Below, piece after piece: positions 1 to 7,178 of a stretch of 7,221 nucleotides of DNA. The notes under the pieces are model-generated. The model was not told the origin of the DNA and did no database searches. It was given only the letters and a program-made list of their open reading frames with translations. Where the stretch lies: the NCBI GenBank assembly GCA_027297085.1, contig JAPUIL010000459.1:1-7221 (forward strand), in the 5' to 3' direction. Each line of letters opens with the position of its first letter. The stretch's first letter is position 1. A program made the translations under genes and the position numbers. The DNA comes from Verrucomicrobiota bacterium. GTDB taxonomy: Bacteria > Verrucomicrobiota > Verrucomicrobiia > Opitutales > UBA2995.

Positions 1-344
1 ATGATGGAACAGGCCTGATTCTTGGAAATAATTACCCCGGCACCTTCGGGTTCATTGCTCAGCTCACGGCTAATAAGATGCCGCTCAAACAGAACCTGGC
101 GCTCCAGTTCGGACAGTTCATCAATTCGCAATCCAGTAGGACTTTTTATCTTGGGAATCCTTGCAATAACCTCGAGACACTTCCCCAAAACTTCCTCTTT
201 CTGAGTCTTTTTGGCCCACCCCGGGAAGGGGAATTGAGCCAAATTTCTCGCCAAGCGGATTCGAGTGCTCATGACAATTGGGCACTTTGCAGCCGAACTT
301 TGGGTTAATTCACCGCGGGTATTAAGCAGGGTTCTAATGGACAT
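1..344 (-). CDS. mcsB: Protein-arginine kinase McsB, N-terminal 114 codons, cut by the window edge
   Basis: McsB phosphorylates arginine side chains; in Bacillus the phosphoarginine mark sends substrates to the ClpCP protease and inactivates the repressor CtsR. The reading frame from the ATG at 344 stays open to position 1. It contains STRIRLARN at residues 26-34, the N-terminal signature of the bacterial arginine kinase branch of the ATP:guanido phosphotransferase family, followed by FPFPGWA (38-44) and HLISREL (89-95), all in the expected order. Family members are about 350 residues, so roughly a third is visible and the catalytic domain core lies outside. An in-frame ATG at 356 would add four residues (MRAL). 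I prefer 344 because MSIRTLL aligns with the usual McsB start. The gene overlaps the mcsA end by 11 nt, which suggests translational coupling. A clpC gene could lie beyond position 1 but is not seen. Confidence 0.93.
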   Translation of the reverse strand, partial: MSIRTLLNTRGELTQSSAAKCPIVMSTRIRLARNLAQFPFPGWAKKTQKEEVLGKCLEVIARIPKIKSPTGLRIDELSELERQVLFERHLISRELSNEPEGAGVIISKNQACSI

Positions 345-846
345 GAGAGCTCTCATTCTCTTTACTAGCCAGCAACAAGCGGTCTCTTAATTTGGCGGCG
401 TCTTCGTAACGCTCCTCCTTAATCGCCAGCTGCAGTTGCTCTTTAATTTCATTTACCACTTGCCGGGAAGCTTTCCGAACCAAGGTGTTTTCGGGATTTT
501 TCCCAACGTGTTTTATTCCCTTGTGCATATGGCTCAGCATCGGGGCAATCATAAGTGCCAAATTTTCGTAACAACTTGGACACCCGAGTCTTCCGAGTTT
601 CTTATAATCTTCGGGAGTAAATCCGCATTCCTGGCAAACCAAGTCGCTGTGAACGGATTCCAAATCTTCACTTTCAATCCCACCTGCCAATAAATCGGCC
701 AATGAGAATCCGTTCGGATCGGTCACACCCTTCTCCTTCGCGCAGGTTTCACAGAGATCGATTTTGTGAATTTTGCCATTCACAATCTGTGTGAGATGCA
801 CAGTGGCGAGTTTAGCGCAAATATCGCAATTGATGGATTCAGCCAT
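334..846 (-). CDS. mcsA: McsA-type activator of protein-arginine kinase (four CxxC motifs plus UVR domain)
   Basis: McsA is the zinc-binding partner that activates McsB. The 170-residue product has four CxxC pairs at C7/C10, C32/C35, C71/C74 and C89/C92, consistent with two zinc-binding modules. A C-terminal UVR (UvrB/UvrC-like) segment at about 131-165 contains EIKEQLQLAIKEERYEDAA, a helical motif that mediates protein-protein contacts. Length and domain order match McsA of Bacillota. The ATG at 846 puts the first CxxC at residue 7, as expected. No Shine-Dalgarno sequence precedes it. The gene immediately upstream is an aminotransferase, not ctsR as in the classical ctsR-mcsA-mcsB-clpC operon, so regulation may differ. 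The stop TAG (334-336) lies inside the mcsB start region. The name rests on the CxxC/UVR architecture together with adjacency to mcsB. Confidence 0.9.
   Translation of the reverse strand: MAESINCDICAKLATVHLTQIVNGKIHKIDLCETCAKEKGVTDPNGFSLADLLAGGIESEDLESVHSDLVCQECGFTPEDYKKLGRLGCPSCYENLALMIAPMLSHMHKGIKHVGKNPENTLVRKASRQVVNEIKEQLQLAIKEERYEDAAKLRDRLLLASKENESSHVH
343..356. repeat. 14-bp perfect palindrome at the mcsA/mcsB junction
   Basis: ATGAGAGCTCTCAT reads the same on both strands. On the minus strand it begins at the alternative mcsB ATG (356) and ends within the preferred ATG (344-342). In mRNA it could pair with itself over the mcsB start, or it may simply be chance coding sequence. The GAGAG inside it is the closest thing to a ribosome binding site for the start at 344. 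Confidence 0.45.
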
Positions 847-870
847 GGTTTAAGCCAAGTATGTTAAATT

Positions 871-903
871 AGTATGGTATATAAAAGTCTTTCATCAACA
901 CCA
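871..903 (-). promoter_or_regulatory. Weak candidate promoter for mcsA-mcsB
   Basis: On the minus strand two sigma-70-like readings overlap. One is TTGATG (898-893), 16 nt, then CATACT (876-871). The other is TTGGTG, 17 nt, then TATACC slightly upstream. Each box matches consensus at only three or four of six positions. I see no CtsR heptad (GGTCAAA direct repeat) in the 847-1022 gap. The placement just upstream of mcsA is the main support. Confidence 0.25.
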
Positions 904-1022
904 AGCATGAACCATTCCTTCCCGGAATTACTTCAAAGACTCAGTAGGAAGCATATATAATCAGAGAACAGTGGCTCTAAGTTAATTCCAAAAATCCGAT
1001 CCACGAAATCTGAGGATTATTT

Positions 1023-1889
1023 TTACAGAAAGGTACCTTCTTTAGCAACCTTCGATCGAAACTCGGTCAGGAACTTTTCGGTCATTTTCCCGGGTGTTCC
1101 ATCTCCAATAGGCCTTCCGTCCACTTCAACCACGGGAATAACTTCCGCCGCGGTGCCAGTGAGAAAACATTCATCAGCCACCCAAACATCGTAACGGGTG
1201 AGGTTTTCCTCCTTAACAGGAACCCCAAGGTCATCGGCAATTTCCAATACGGCCTGGCGTGTGACACCTTTCAGAGCTCCAGCAGAGAATGGAGGCGTCC
1301 AAACTGTTCCCTTATGGCAAATAAACACATTATCGCCCGTACATTCGGCAATATAGCCCTGATCATTTAACATGAGCGCTTCGATATAACCCAGCCGATC
1401 GGCCTCCATTTTGGCCATGATATTGTTCAGGTAATTCAGGGACTTTACTCCGGGACTCAGCGCCGCCGCATTTACCCGGCGAGTAGGCACCGTTATGATC
1501 TTCAGACCATTCTCGTAGTACTCAGGTGGATAAAGCCACAAACGATCTGCAATTACTATGAGACTGGGCACAGTACATGTCTTCGGAGACAACCCCAAGC
1601 TGCCCTTGCCGCGGGTAACAACCAAACGGATGTAGCCATCGGTGAGTCCATTAAGTCGGCAGGCCTCACAGACAATGTCAGAAAGCTCCTGGCGCGACCA
1701 AGGCATGGACAGCAATATCGCCTTGGCGGAATATTCCAACCGCTCGAGGTGTTCTTCCAGTTTAAAAACGCAACCCTTGTAGAGGCGGATTCCTTCAAAT
1801 ATTCCATCACCGTACAATAACCCGTGATCGAAGACCGAAATTTTGGCGTCTTCCTGATCTAAAAACTGGCCATCAACGTAAACTTTCAT
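1023..1889 (-). CDS. ilvE: Branched-chain-amino-acid aminotransferase (PLP fold type IV)
   Basis: This enzyme transfers an amino group between glutamate and branched-chain 2-oxo acids, the last step of leucine, isoleucine and valine synthesis, in the cytoplasm. The 288-residue protein has the class IV aminotransferase pattern: GLLYGDGIFEGIR at 23-35, the probable PLP-binding lysine K149 in SPGVKSLNYLNNI (145-157), GYIAECTGDNVF (178-189) with conserved E182, PPFSAGALKGVTR (199-211), and FLTGTAAEV (242-250) near the C-terminus. The length is typical of the short IlvE form. Related D-amino-acid aminotransferases and aminodeoxychorismate lyases share the fold, but the KSLNYLNN and GTAAE contexts favour IlvE. 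The ATG at 1889 gives the standard MKVYVDGQF start, and no alternative in-frame start lies close upstream. It stands alone, 286 nt from ahcY and 176 nt from mcsA. Confidence 0.87.
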   Translation of the reverse strand: MKVYVDGQFLDQEDAKISVFDHGLLYGDGIFEGIRLYKGCVFKLEEHLERLEYSAKAILLSMPWSRQELSDIVCEACRLNGLTDGYIRLVVTRGKGSLGLSPKTCTVPSLIVIADRLWLYPPEYYENGLKIITVPTRRVNAAALSPGVKSLNYLNNIMAKMEADRLGYIEALMLNDQGYIAECTGDNVFICHKGTVWTPPFSAGALKGVTRQAVLEIADDLGVPVKEENLTRYDVWVADECFLTGTAAEVIPVVEVDGRPIGDGTPGKMTEKFLTEFRSKVAKEGTFL

Positions 1890-2175
1890 AATCGAAGTCC
1901 GACATCCAACACAGGAGGAGCTTTCAAGCGCAAGTACTATTTATAGAGGATAAAACAATGTGGAATGAGCCTCCACCTTGGCCGGCCCAAAACCGAATAT
2001 TTGGATACAGTTCAGTTCAGATCTTCAATTCACGAAAACAGAGGTCTGGAGTACCCATTCGGCAAATTGCCGGAAAAACCGCGTCCGATGCTCCGTATCC
2101 GAATCTAGACTACGATTTGCTTGAGGATAAAAACTACACTCAACAAACACTCCGACGTATCTCAAATAAGAAAAC
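1890..2175. other. Intergenic gap between ahcY and ilvE; no confident gene
   Basis: I see no convincing terminator after ahcY and no full promoter for ilvE. On the minus strand TATAAA (1946-1941) resembles a -10 box but has no good -35. A CGGCAA-A-TTGCCG palindrome lies near 2070-2082 without a following T-run in the useful direction. On the plus strand a 73-codon reading frame (1958-2179) starts 7 nt after AGAGGA. It has no recognisable motif and ends across the ahcY stop, so I do not call it as a gene. Confidence 0.5.
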
Positions 2176-3492
2176 TTAGTAGCGGTAGCGCTCAGGCTTG
2201 AAAGGTCCAGCGACTGGAAGACCAAGATAATCTGCTTGAACATCGGAAAGCTTGGTCAACTTTATCCCCAACTTATCGAGGTGCAAACGAGCCACCTTTT
2301 CATCCAAAGATTTTGGAAGGACGTATACCTTGTTCTCGTATTTGTCTGGGTTTTGGAAAAGTTCGATCTGAGCCAAAACCTGATTGGAAAAACTTGCACT
2401 CATCACAAAGCTCGGGTGACCGGTCGCACATCCCAGATTGAGTAATCGACCTTCGGCCAGAATGACGATGCGTTTGCCATCGGGATACACAACTTGATCC
2501 ACCTGTGGTTTGATGTTGATCACATTAATCGAAGGATCGTTGAAGACGGAAGCTACATCGATCTCCAAATCGAAGTGGCCGATGTTGCCCACAATCGTCA
2601 TGTCTTTCATCGCATCCAGGTGTTCGCGGCGAATGATGTCGCGGCAGCCCGTGGTGGTAATAAATATATCTCCAATTGGAGCGGCATCTTCCATGGTGGT
2701 AACTTCGAAACCTTCCATCGAAGCCTGCAGAGCACAGATAGGATCGATCTCGGTGATGATGACCCTAGCACCTTGTCCGGCCAGCGCTTGAGCACAGCCC
2801 TTACCCACATCACCATACCCGGCAACCACGGCAACTTTACCAGCTATCATCACATCGGTTGCGCGTTTGATTCCGTCGAGAAGACTTTCCCGGCAGCCAT
2901 AAATATTGTCGAACTTCGACTTGGTGCAGGAATCATTTACATTGAGAGCCGGGCAACCTAATTCACCGCGCTCTTCCATTTGGTAAAGGCGGTGAACACC
3001 GGTAGTCGTCTCTTCGGATAGACCACGGATCTCTTTAAGCATTTCAGGAAACTCGTTATGCACGATAGCAGTAAGGTCACCTCCGTCATCGAGCAAGATG
3101 TGTGGTCCAGAACCATCTGGCCAGCGTAGGGTTTGACGAATACACCAGTCGTATTCCTCTTCCGATTCGCCCTTCCAGGCAAATATTGGAGTGCCGGCAG
3201 CAGCTACGGCAGCAGCGGCCGGATCTTCAGTAGAGAAAATATTACAAGACGACCAGCGCACAGAAGCACCCAGGGCTTGTAGTGTTTCAATCAATACCGC
3301 CGTTTGAGTCGTCATGTGCAGACAACCGGTAATCCGGGCACCTTTCAACGGCTTGTCCTGGCCGTATTCTTCACGCAGAGCCATAAGACCGGGCATCTCA
3401 GGCTCGGCCATATCAATCACTCTACGTCCCAACTCTGCCTGGGAAATATCTTTAACTTTATAATCGGGTTGTACTTCAGTTTGTGTGTTCAT
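2176..3492 (-). CDS. ahcY: Adenosylhomocysteinase (S-adenosylhomocysteine hydrolase)
   Basis: AhcY reversibly hydrolyses S-adenosylhomocysteine to adenosine and homocysteine using tightly bound NAD, relieving product inhibition of methyltransferases. The 438-residue protein resembles the eukaryotic-type enzyme throughout. It has [13 protein letters not shown] (59-71), SCNIFST (82-88), catalytic-region D136, EETTTGVH with E161 (160-167), TKSKFDN with K191 and D195, C200 in YGCRESL, the NAD-binding loop GYGDVGKG (225-232), GNIGHFD (302-308), and the C-terminal KPERYRY (432-438), whose lysine and tyrosine belong to the family's cofactor-binding tail. The human-like STQDH is STEDP here. The start at 3492 is 6 nt after the metK stop, so the two genes are almost certainly co-transcribed and probably translationally coupled. 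No Shine-Dalgarno sequence is visible. Confidence 0.98.
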   Translation of the reverse strand: MNTQTEVQPDYKVKDISQAELGRRVIDMAEPEMPGLMALREEYGQDKPLKGARITGCLHMTTQTAVLIETLQALGASVRWSSCNIFSTEDPAAAAVAAAGTPIFAWKGESEEEYDWCIRQTLRWPDGSGPHILLDDGGDLTAIVHNEFPEMLKEIRGLSEETTTGVHRLYQMEERGELGCPALNVNDSCTKSKFDNIYGCRESLLDGIKRATDVMIAGKVAVVAGYGDVGKGCAQALAGQGARVIITEIDPICALQASMEGFEVTTMEDAAPIGDIFITTTGCRDIIRREHLDAMKDMTIVGNIGHFDLEIDVASVFNDPSINVINIKPQVDQVVYPDGKRIVILAEGRLLNLGCATGHPSFVMSASFSNQVLAQIELFQNPDKYENKVYVLPKSLDEKVARLHLDKLGIKLTKLSDVQADYLGLPVAGPFKPERYRY

Positions 3493-3498
3493 GGTAAA

Positions 3499-4665
3499 TC
3501 AGGATATGTTTTTCAAAATGTCTTCGACTTTGTTGGTTTGCTCCCAAGGAAGGTCCTCTTTTCCAAAATGTCCATAATGGGTGGTGCTACGATAAATTGG
3601 GCGCAAGAGATCAAGTTGGGAAATGATGTCAGCCGGTTTGAAGCTGAAGCATTTGTGAACAGCTTCTACCAACGCCTCGTCCGGAACTTTTCCGGTGCCA
3701 AATGTTTCAAGCGTCATGCTCACTGGAAGCGGGTGACCTATGGCGTATGCAGCCTGCAATTCCACGCAGGTAGCCAACTCGGCGGCAATAATATTTTTGG
3801 CAACCCAACGTGCCATATAGGCCGCTGAACGATCTACTTTGGAAGGGTCTTTTCCTGAGAAAGCGCCTCCACCATGACGACCCCAACCACCGTAGGTATC
3901 CACGATAATCTTACGACCTGTCAGTCCGGCATCTCCCGCTGGGCCACCTTCAACAAAACGTCCGGTGGGGTTGATTAAGTATTGAGTGTCATCAGTCAGG
4001 AATTCAGTTGGAAGTACTGGCTTGATGACATTTTCGATTACAAAGTTCTGGATAAAATCGTGGTCTACGTCGGCAGTATGTTGGGTAGAAACAACCACCG
4101 CTGTAATTTCACTCAGCTTGTCATTCTTGTAGGCTACAGATACCTGTGACTTACAATCCGGGCGCAGCCAGCCACCCGCTTCCGTGCGACGGACTTCAGC
4201 CAACTTACGGTTTACCAGGTGAGAATACATGATGGCCGCGGGCATGAGCTCGTCCGTCTCATCGCAGGCGTAACCAAACATGATTCCTTGGTCACCTGCA
4301 CCTTGCTCAGCTGTTTCCTTACCTTCAGCCGCAGCGGCATCTACACCCTGTGCGATGTCGTGAGACTGTCTGGTGAGGACATTCGTAATTAAAACCTTGT
4401 CCGCATGAAACACATCGTCGTCATTCACGTAACCAATTTCAGTAATGGCCTGGCGGACGATTTTCTCATAATCAAGGGTAGCTTTGGTGGTAATTTCACC
4501 AGCCAGAAATACGCAGTTACTCTTTACTAAAGTCTCACAAGCAACCCGACTGGAGGGATCCTGCTCAAAACACGCGTCAAGCACACTGTCTGAGATATAA
4601 TCCGCTACTTTGTCTGGGTGTCCTTCGCCGACTGATTCCGAGGAAAAAATAAAATCTTTACTCAT
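3499..4665 (-). CDS. metK: S-adenosylmethionine synthetase
   Basis: MetK condenses methionine and ATP into S-adenosylmethionine and hydrolyses the tripolyphosphate intermediate, supplying the cell's methyl donor. The 388-residue product has normal family length and the expected landmarks: [18 protein letters not shown] (9-26) with the active-site [17 protein letters not shown] (122-133), [20 protein letters not shown] (231-250), and the glycine-rich [16 protein letters not shown] (265-280). The ATG at 4665 gives the standard [12 protein letters not shown] start. It is the first gene of a two-gene unit with ahcY, joining production of SAM with disposal of its spent form. Its 5' region carries a perfect dyad overlapping a candidate -10 box. 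The preceding TTGGGCACTCT is not a good ribosome binding site. Confidence 0.98.
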   Translation of the reverse strand: MSKDFIFSSESVGEGHPDKVADYISDSVLDACFEQDPSSRVACETLVKSNCVFLAGEITTKATLDYEKIVRQAITEIGYVNDDDVFHADKVLITNVLTRQSHDIAQGVDAAAAEGKETAEQGAGDQGIMFGYACDETDELMPAAIMYSHLVNRKLAEVRRTEAGGWLRPDCKSQVSVAYKNDKLSEITAVVVSTQHTADVDHDFIQNFVIENVIKPVLPTEFLTDDTQYLINPTGRFVEGGPAGDAGLTGRKIIVDTYGGWGRHGGGAFSGKDPSKVDRSAAYMARWVAKNIIAAELATCVELQAAYAIGHPLPVSMTLETFGTGKVPDEALVEAVHKCFSFKPADIISQLDLLRPIYRSTTHYGHFGKEDLPWEQTNKVEDILKNIS

Positions 4666-4678
4666 AGAGTGCCCAATT

Positions 4679-4695
4679 AGGTGAAATTTTCGCCT
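4679..4695. promoter_or_regulatory. Imperfect dyad in the metK leader
   Basis: AGGTGAAATTTTCGCCT is an 8-bp inverted repeat around one central base with a single imperfect pair (T·G as plus-strand RNA, C·A as metK mRNA). It begins 14 nt upstream of the metK start codon. It could be a second protein site or a small leader hairpin. It may also be chance in AT-rich DNA. Confidence 0.25.
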
Positions 4696-4713
4696 AGGAG
4701 CAAGTAAAATATC

Positions 4714-4739
4714 AACATATCAGGATATAATGATATGTT
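4714..4739. promoter_or_regulatory. Candidate operator: 26-nt perfect dyad upstream of metK-ahcY
   Basis: AACATATCA (4714-4722) and TGATATGTT (4731-4739) are perfect 9-bp inverted arms around an 8-nt spacer. An extra ATATCA copy at 4709-4714 sits 8 nt from the ATATCA in the left arm (4717-4722), giving three related half-sites. The dyad lies 49 nt upstream of the metK start and covers the best -10 candidate. There is no T-run on the metK strand, so a terminator is unlikely. In Proteobacteria the ArsR-family regulator SahR controls metK/ahcY genes through a palindromic site, and a comparable repressor is a reasonable guess. No regulator gene is present here. Confidence 0.55.
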
Positions 4740-4758
4740 TTATAGTCCTTTGCCTTAA
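4730..4758 (-). promoter_or_regulatory. Candidate metK promoter
   Basis: On the minus strand TTAAGG (4758-4753) is followed after 17 nt by TATCAT (4735-4730), which matches the TATAAT consensus at five of six positions. The -35 match is poor. An alternative -10, TATAAA (4744-4739), lies just upstream. In either reading the start of transcription falls in or beside the 26-nt dyad, downstream of the pckG terminator. Confidence 0.4.
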
Positions 4759-4760
4759 AT

Positions 4761-4790
4761 ATAGAAAAGGAGCGCCCTACCCCAGGACGC
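4761..4790 (-). terminator. Intrinsic terminator of pckG
   Basis: Read on the minus strand, GCGTCCT (4790-4784) pairs with AGGGCGC (4778-4772) as a 7-bp stem with one G·U pair and a GGGGT loop. TCCTTTTCTATATTT follows. It starts 39 nt after the pckG stop. The plus-strand flank GTTTTAATTT is also T-rich, so it could work both ways, but no plus-strand gene needs it. Confidence 0.7.
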
Positions 4791-4828
4791 GTTTTAATTT
4801 CCTCAAACACCTTTATTAAATCTAAAGA

Positions 4829-6619
4829 TTAGTAGCTGCTGATCAGAAGTTCCCGCAAAAAGATCATCTCCTTTGGCAAGCGATCAAACAACTGGAGGAA
4901 AAGTTCCTCGTGACTAAGAGTTTGAAATTTCATTTTGTCCCGGTCGATGGCCATGAGCTCATTCCACTCTTCTTCAGTAAAATCAAGGCCCCTCCAGTCA
5001 ATATCATCATAATGAGGCATCCAGCCAATGGGTGATTCAAAAGCACGAGTATGTCCGGCTGTCCGGTCTACTATCCATCTTAGAACTCGCATGTTTTGAC
5101 CAAATCCGGGCCACAACCATTTGCCATCGGGACTTTTGCGAAACCAATTCACGTGAAAGATTCTTGGTGGCTCTTTGAGCTGCCTGCCCATCTTCAACCA
5201 ATGGTGGAAGTAATCTCCCATATGGTAACCTATAAAAGGTAGCATGGCCATGGGGTCGCGACGAAGATTTCCTACCGTCCCTTCAGCCGCCGCTGTCAGC
5301 TCTGAACCCATAGTGGCACCCAAGTATACTCCGTGCGCCCAATTAAATGCCTGAAACACAAGGGGTACGTCGTTCATGCGTCGACCGCCGAAAATAAAGG
5401 CTGAGATTTTTACCCCATTCGGATCTTCCCAAGCTGGATCAATTGTTGGACAAAGTGCCGCCGGAGCCGTGAACCTCGCGTTCGGGTGAGCTGATGGAGT
5501 CTCACTCCCAGGCGTCCAGTCCTTGCCTTTCCAGTCAATCAAATGGTCTGGAACTTCCTTTGTCATTCCTTCCCACCAGATGTCTCCATCGTCTGTGAGT
5601 GCACAATTAGTAAAGATCGCATCTTTCGAACAAGAGGCCATGGCATTGGCGTTTGTCAGGTTGGACGTTCCCGGAGCTACTCCGAAAAATCCCGCTTCCG
5701 GATTAATCGCATAAAGATGTCCATCTTCACCCGGTTTGATCCAAGCAATATCGTCTCCGATCGTGGTCACCTCATAGCCCTCCATTTCTACGGGAGGTTG
5801 CAACATGGCGAAATTAGTTTTTCCACAGGCGCTTGGAAAAGCCGCCGCCACATAAGTTTTCTTACCATCAGGCTCCTTAACGCCCAAAATCAGCATGTGC
5901 TCAGCTAACCAGCCTTCATCACGTGCCATGGCAGAGGCGATCCGAAGCGCGAAACATTTTTTACCCAGGAGCGCATTGCCTCCATAACCACTGCCATAGG
6001 ACCAAATGAGGCGTTCTTCCGGAAAATGTACGATATGCGTATCTTCCGGATTACAAGGCCATTGCACATCGTCTTCAGGGGAAAGAATTGGTTTACCAAC
6101 CGAGTGTAAACAGGGAACAAAAAATCCATCATCGCCCAGAACCTCTAAAACCTTGGCCCCAATCCGTGTCATGATACGCATGTTGCAGACCACATAGGCT
6201 GAATCCGATATTTCCACACCGATTTGGGAAATTGGCGACCCAATAGGACCCATACTGAAAGGGATAACATACAGGGTCCGCCCGCGCATGCATCCATCGT
6301 AGAGCCCGCGCAATTTTTCCTTCATGACCTGTGGATCCTCCCAATTATTCGTTGGACCCGCATCATCAGGATTTACGGAGCAAATGAAAGTTCGCTTCTC
6401 AACTCGGGCAACATCCCGCGGATCAGAACGAAACAGAAAGCTATTCGGGCGTTTCTCTTCGTTTAGTTTAATTGCGACTCCAGATTCGACCATCTGGGCC
6501 ATTAGAGTGTCGTACTCTTCCTGAGACCCATCGGCCCAAAAAACCGATTTGGGCTTACAAAGCGCTATTGTTTCTTCTACCCATTTTAATAGGCGTCGGT
6601 GCGTGGTGGGAGCATTCAT
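4829..6619 (-). CDS. pckG: Phosphoenolpyruvate carboxykinase (GTP)
   Basis: This enzyme interconverts oxaloacetate plus GTP with phosphoenolpyruvate, CO2 and GDP, a control point between the TCA cycle and gluconeogenesis. The 596-residue protein has the length and sequence of the GTP class, not the shorter ATP class. Landmarks are DPRDVARVE (66-74) in the R-loop region, [15 protein letters not shown] (208-222), the P-loop FPSACGKTN (261-269) with the hyper-reactive C265, IGDDIAW (287-293) with metal/phosphate-binding aspartates, FGGRR (410-414), and the lid loop [14 protein letters not shown] (443-456). The start at 6619 gives a normal N-terminus. The preceding AGAAAAGTTAATCATAACA lacks a clear ribosome binding site. 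The gene is monocistronic, with a terminator upstream (for the preceding gene) and one downstream. A dyad and weak promoter lie 35-75 nt upstream. Confidence 0.98.
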   Translation of the reverse strand: MNAPTTHRRLLKWVEETIALCKPKSVFWADGSQEEYDTLMAQMVESGVAIKLNEEKRPNSFLFRSDPRDVARVEKRTFICSVNPDDAGPTNNWEDPQVMKEKLRGLYDGCMRGRTLYVIPFSMGPIGSPISQIGVEISDSAYVVCNMRIMTRIGAKVLEVLGDDGFFVPCLHSVGKPILSPEDDVQWPCNPEDTHIVHFPEERLIWSYGSGYGGNALLGKKCFALRIASAMARDEGWLAEHMLILGVKEPDGKKTYVAAAFPSACGKTNFAMLQPPVEMEGYEVTTIGDDIAWIKPGEDGHLYAINPEAGFFGVAPGTSNLTNANAMASCSKDAIFTNCALTDDGDIWWEGMTKEVPDHLIDWKGKDWTPGSETPSAHPNARFTAPAALCPTIDPAWEDPNGVKISAFIFGGRRMNDVPLVFQAFNWAHGVYLGATMGSELTAAAEGTVGNLRRDPMAMLPFIGYHMGDYFHHWLKMGRQLKEPPRIFHVNWFRKSPDGKWLWPGFGQNMRVLRWIVDRTAGHTRAFESPIGWMPHYDDIDWRGLDFTEEEWNELMAIDRDKMKFQTLSHEELFLQLFDRLPKEMIFLRELLISSY

Positions 6620-6653
6620 TGTTATGATTAACTTTTCTAATAATAATTTTGTT

Positions 6654-6676
6654 TACCATTAGCAATTTAAATGGTA
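6654..6676. promoter_or_regulatory. Candidate operator upstream of pckG
   Basis: TACCATT (6654-6660) and AATGGTA (6670-6676) form a perfect 7-bp inverted repeat with a 9-nt spacer, 34 nt upstream of the pckG start. It overlaps the candidate -10 box, as a repressor site would. No terminator-like T-run follows. The arms are short and AT-rich, so chance is possible. Confidence 0.35.
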
Positions 6677-6694
6677 TAGCAAGTCGGGATTCAA
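6666..6694 (-). promoter_or_regulatory. Candidate pckG promoter
   Basis: On the minus strand TTGAAT (6694-6689) is followed after 17 nt by TTTAAA (6671-6666), each matching the sigma-70 consensus at four of six positions. The terminator at 6760-6795 implies that pckG needs its own promoter in this stretch, and this is the best pair I see. Confidence 0.3.
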
Positions 6695-6759
6695 TTTCTA
6701 AGAGGCGCAACAATCTCTTCAGCACCATTTAGGAACCTTCTTCGCCCCGGGTGGATCCC

Positions 6760-6795
6760 AAAAAAATGAGCCCCGGAAGTTAAACTTCCGAGGCT
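6760..6795 (-). terminator. Strong intrinsic terminator upstream of pckG
   Basis: On the minus strand AGCCTCGGAAG (6795-6785) pairs fully with CTTCCGGGGCT (6779-6769) as an 11-bp stem with one U·G pair and a 5-nt loop. CA and seven T residues (6766-6760) follow. On the plus strand the G·U becomes a C·A mismatch and no T-run follows, so it acts for minus-strand transcripts. It therefore closes a transcription unit entering from beyond 6828, separate from pckG. Confidence 0.85.
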
Positions 6796-6961
6796 ACATA
6801 GGGATGGGTCTTGGGAGGAGAAAATTGTTAAATAGAAGTCGAAGTAAGAGCTGTAAGCACTGCAGATTTTAGACCTATAGCATTATCGACTAAATGTGCC
6901 AAGTCCGAAGTCCCAAAATTCAAAGAATTAGCGTCAGGATTAATCTTTAAATCAGCGGGAG

Positions 6962-6972
6962 AGGCCTAACGG
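6962..6972. repeat. Left copy of 11-bp imperfect target-site duplication
   Basis: AGGCCTAACGG directly abuts the left terminal repeat of the insertion and matches the right copy at 9 of 11 positions. Confidence 0.6.
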
Positions 6973-6988
6973 GAATGGCACTGCTAAG
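6973..6988 (+). repeat. Left terminal inverted repeat
   Basis: GAATGGCACTGCTAAG, the exact reverse complement of 7179-7194. Its last base starts GTTAGG, which pairs with CCTAAC (6965-6970) in the flank, so this end can also fold locally. Confidence 0.75.
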
Positions 6989-7054
6989 TTAGGGCGGCTT
7001 TGGGCGACTCTGCGGTCCGTTCCTTTCGAGTGGGTCAAACCTTCAATCCCGCAT

Positions 7055-7070
7055 CCCTTCGACAAGCTCA
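7055..7070. repeat. Dispersed-repeat motif inside the element
   Basis: CCCTTCGACAAGCTCA (minus TGAGCTTGTCGAAGGG) is a motif I recognise as common in intergenic repeats of many bacterial genomes. Only one copy is present here, so the call rests on recall and not on repetition within the window. Confidence 0.35.
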
Positions 7071-7089
7071 TGGCAGGTGGCATGCATCA

Positions 7090-7113
7090 GCCGTCGCCTT
7101 GACAGGCTACGGC
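7090..7113. repeat. REP-like imperfect palindrome inside the element
   Basis: GCCGTCGCCT (7090-7099) and AGGCTACGGC (7104-7113) form a 10-bp stem with one mismatch and a TGAC loop. Size and GC-rich stem match REP elements. No T-run follows, so it is not an intrinsic terminator. Confidence 0.5.
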
Positions 7114-7178
7114 CAGACACGCGATTGCAAGGAATGACCCCGACGCCGGCCTTGCTTCGATAATTTATCAATAAACTG

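Noticed and set aside
975..1020. Possible terminator after ilvE (ATCC/GGAT stem then TTTTT)
   Set aside because: The stem is only 4 bp with an 11-nt loop, too weak to call.
1911..1920. AGGAGGAG on the plus strand as a ribosome binding site
   Set aside because: No start codon lies at usable distance; the next ATG at 1958 is too far away.
2070..2085. CGGCAA-A-TTGCCG palindrome as a terminator of ahcY
   Set aside because: On the ahcY strand the T-run precedes the hairpin and does not follow it.
2494..2961. 155-codon plus-strand frame inside ahcY
   Set aside because: It is antisense to the conserved AhcY NAD-binding region with no independent evidence; the open frame follows from AhcY codon use.
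4666..4725. SAM or SAH riboswitch in the metK leader
   Set aside because: The predicted leader is short and AT-rich and lacks the multi-helix GC-rich cores of these riboswitch classes.
5543..5908. 121-codon plus-strand frame inside pckG
   Set aside because: It is antisense to conserved PckG core sequence, has no ribosome binding site or recognisable motif, and is a shadow of that gene.
6964..6993. Integron attC-like ends, GCCTAAC and GTTAGG
   Set aside because: The pair spans only about 30 nt, the right box lacks the final pyrimidine, and the terminal repeats with duplication explain the sequence better.
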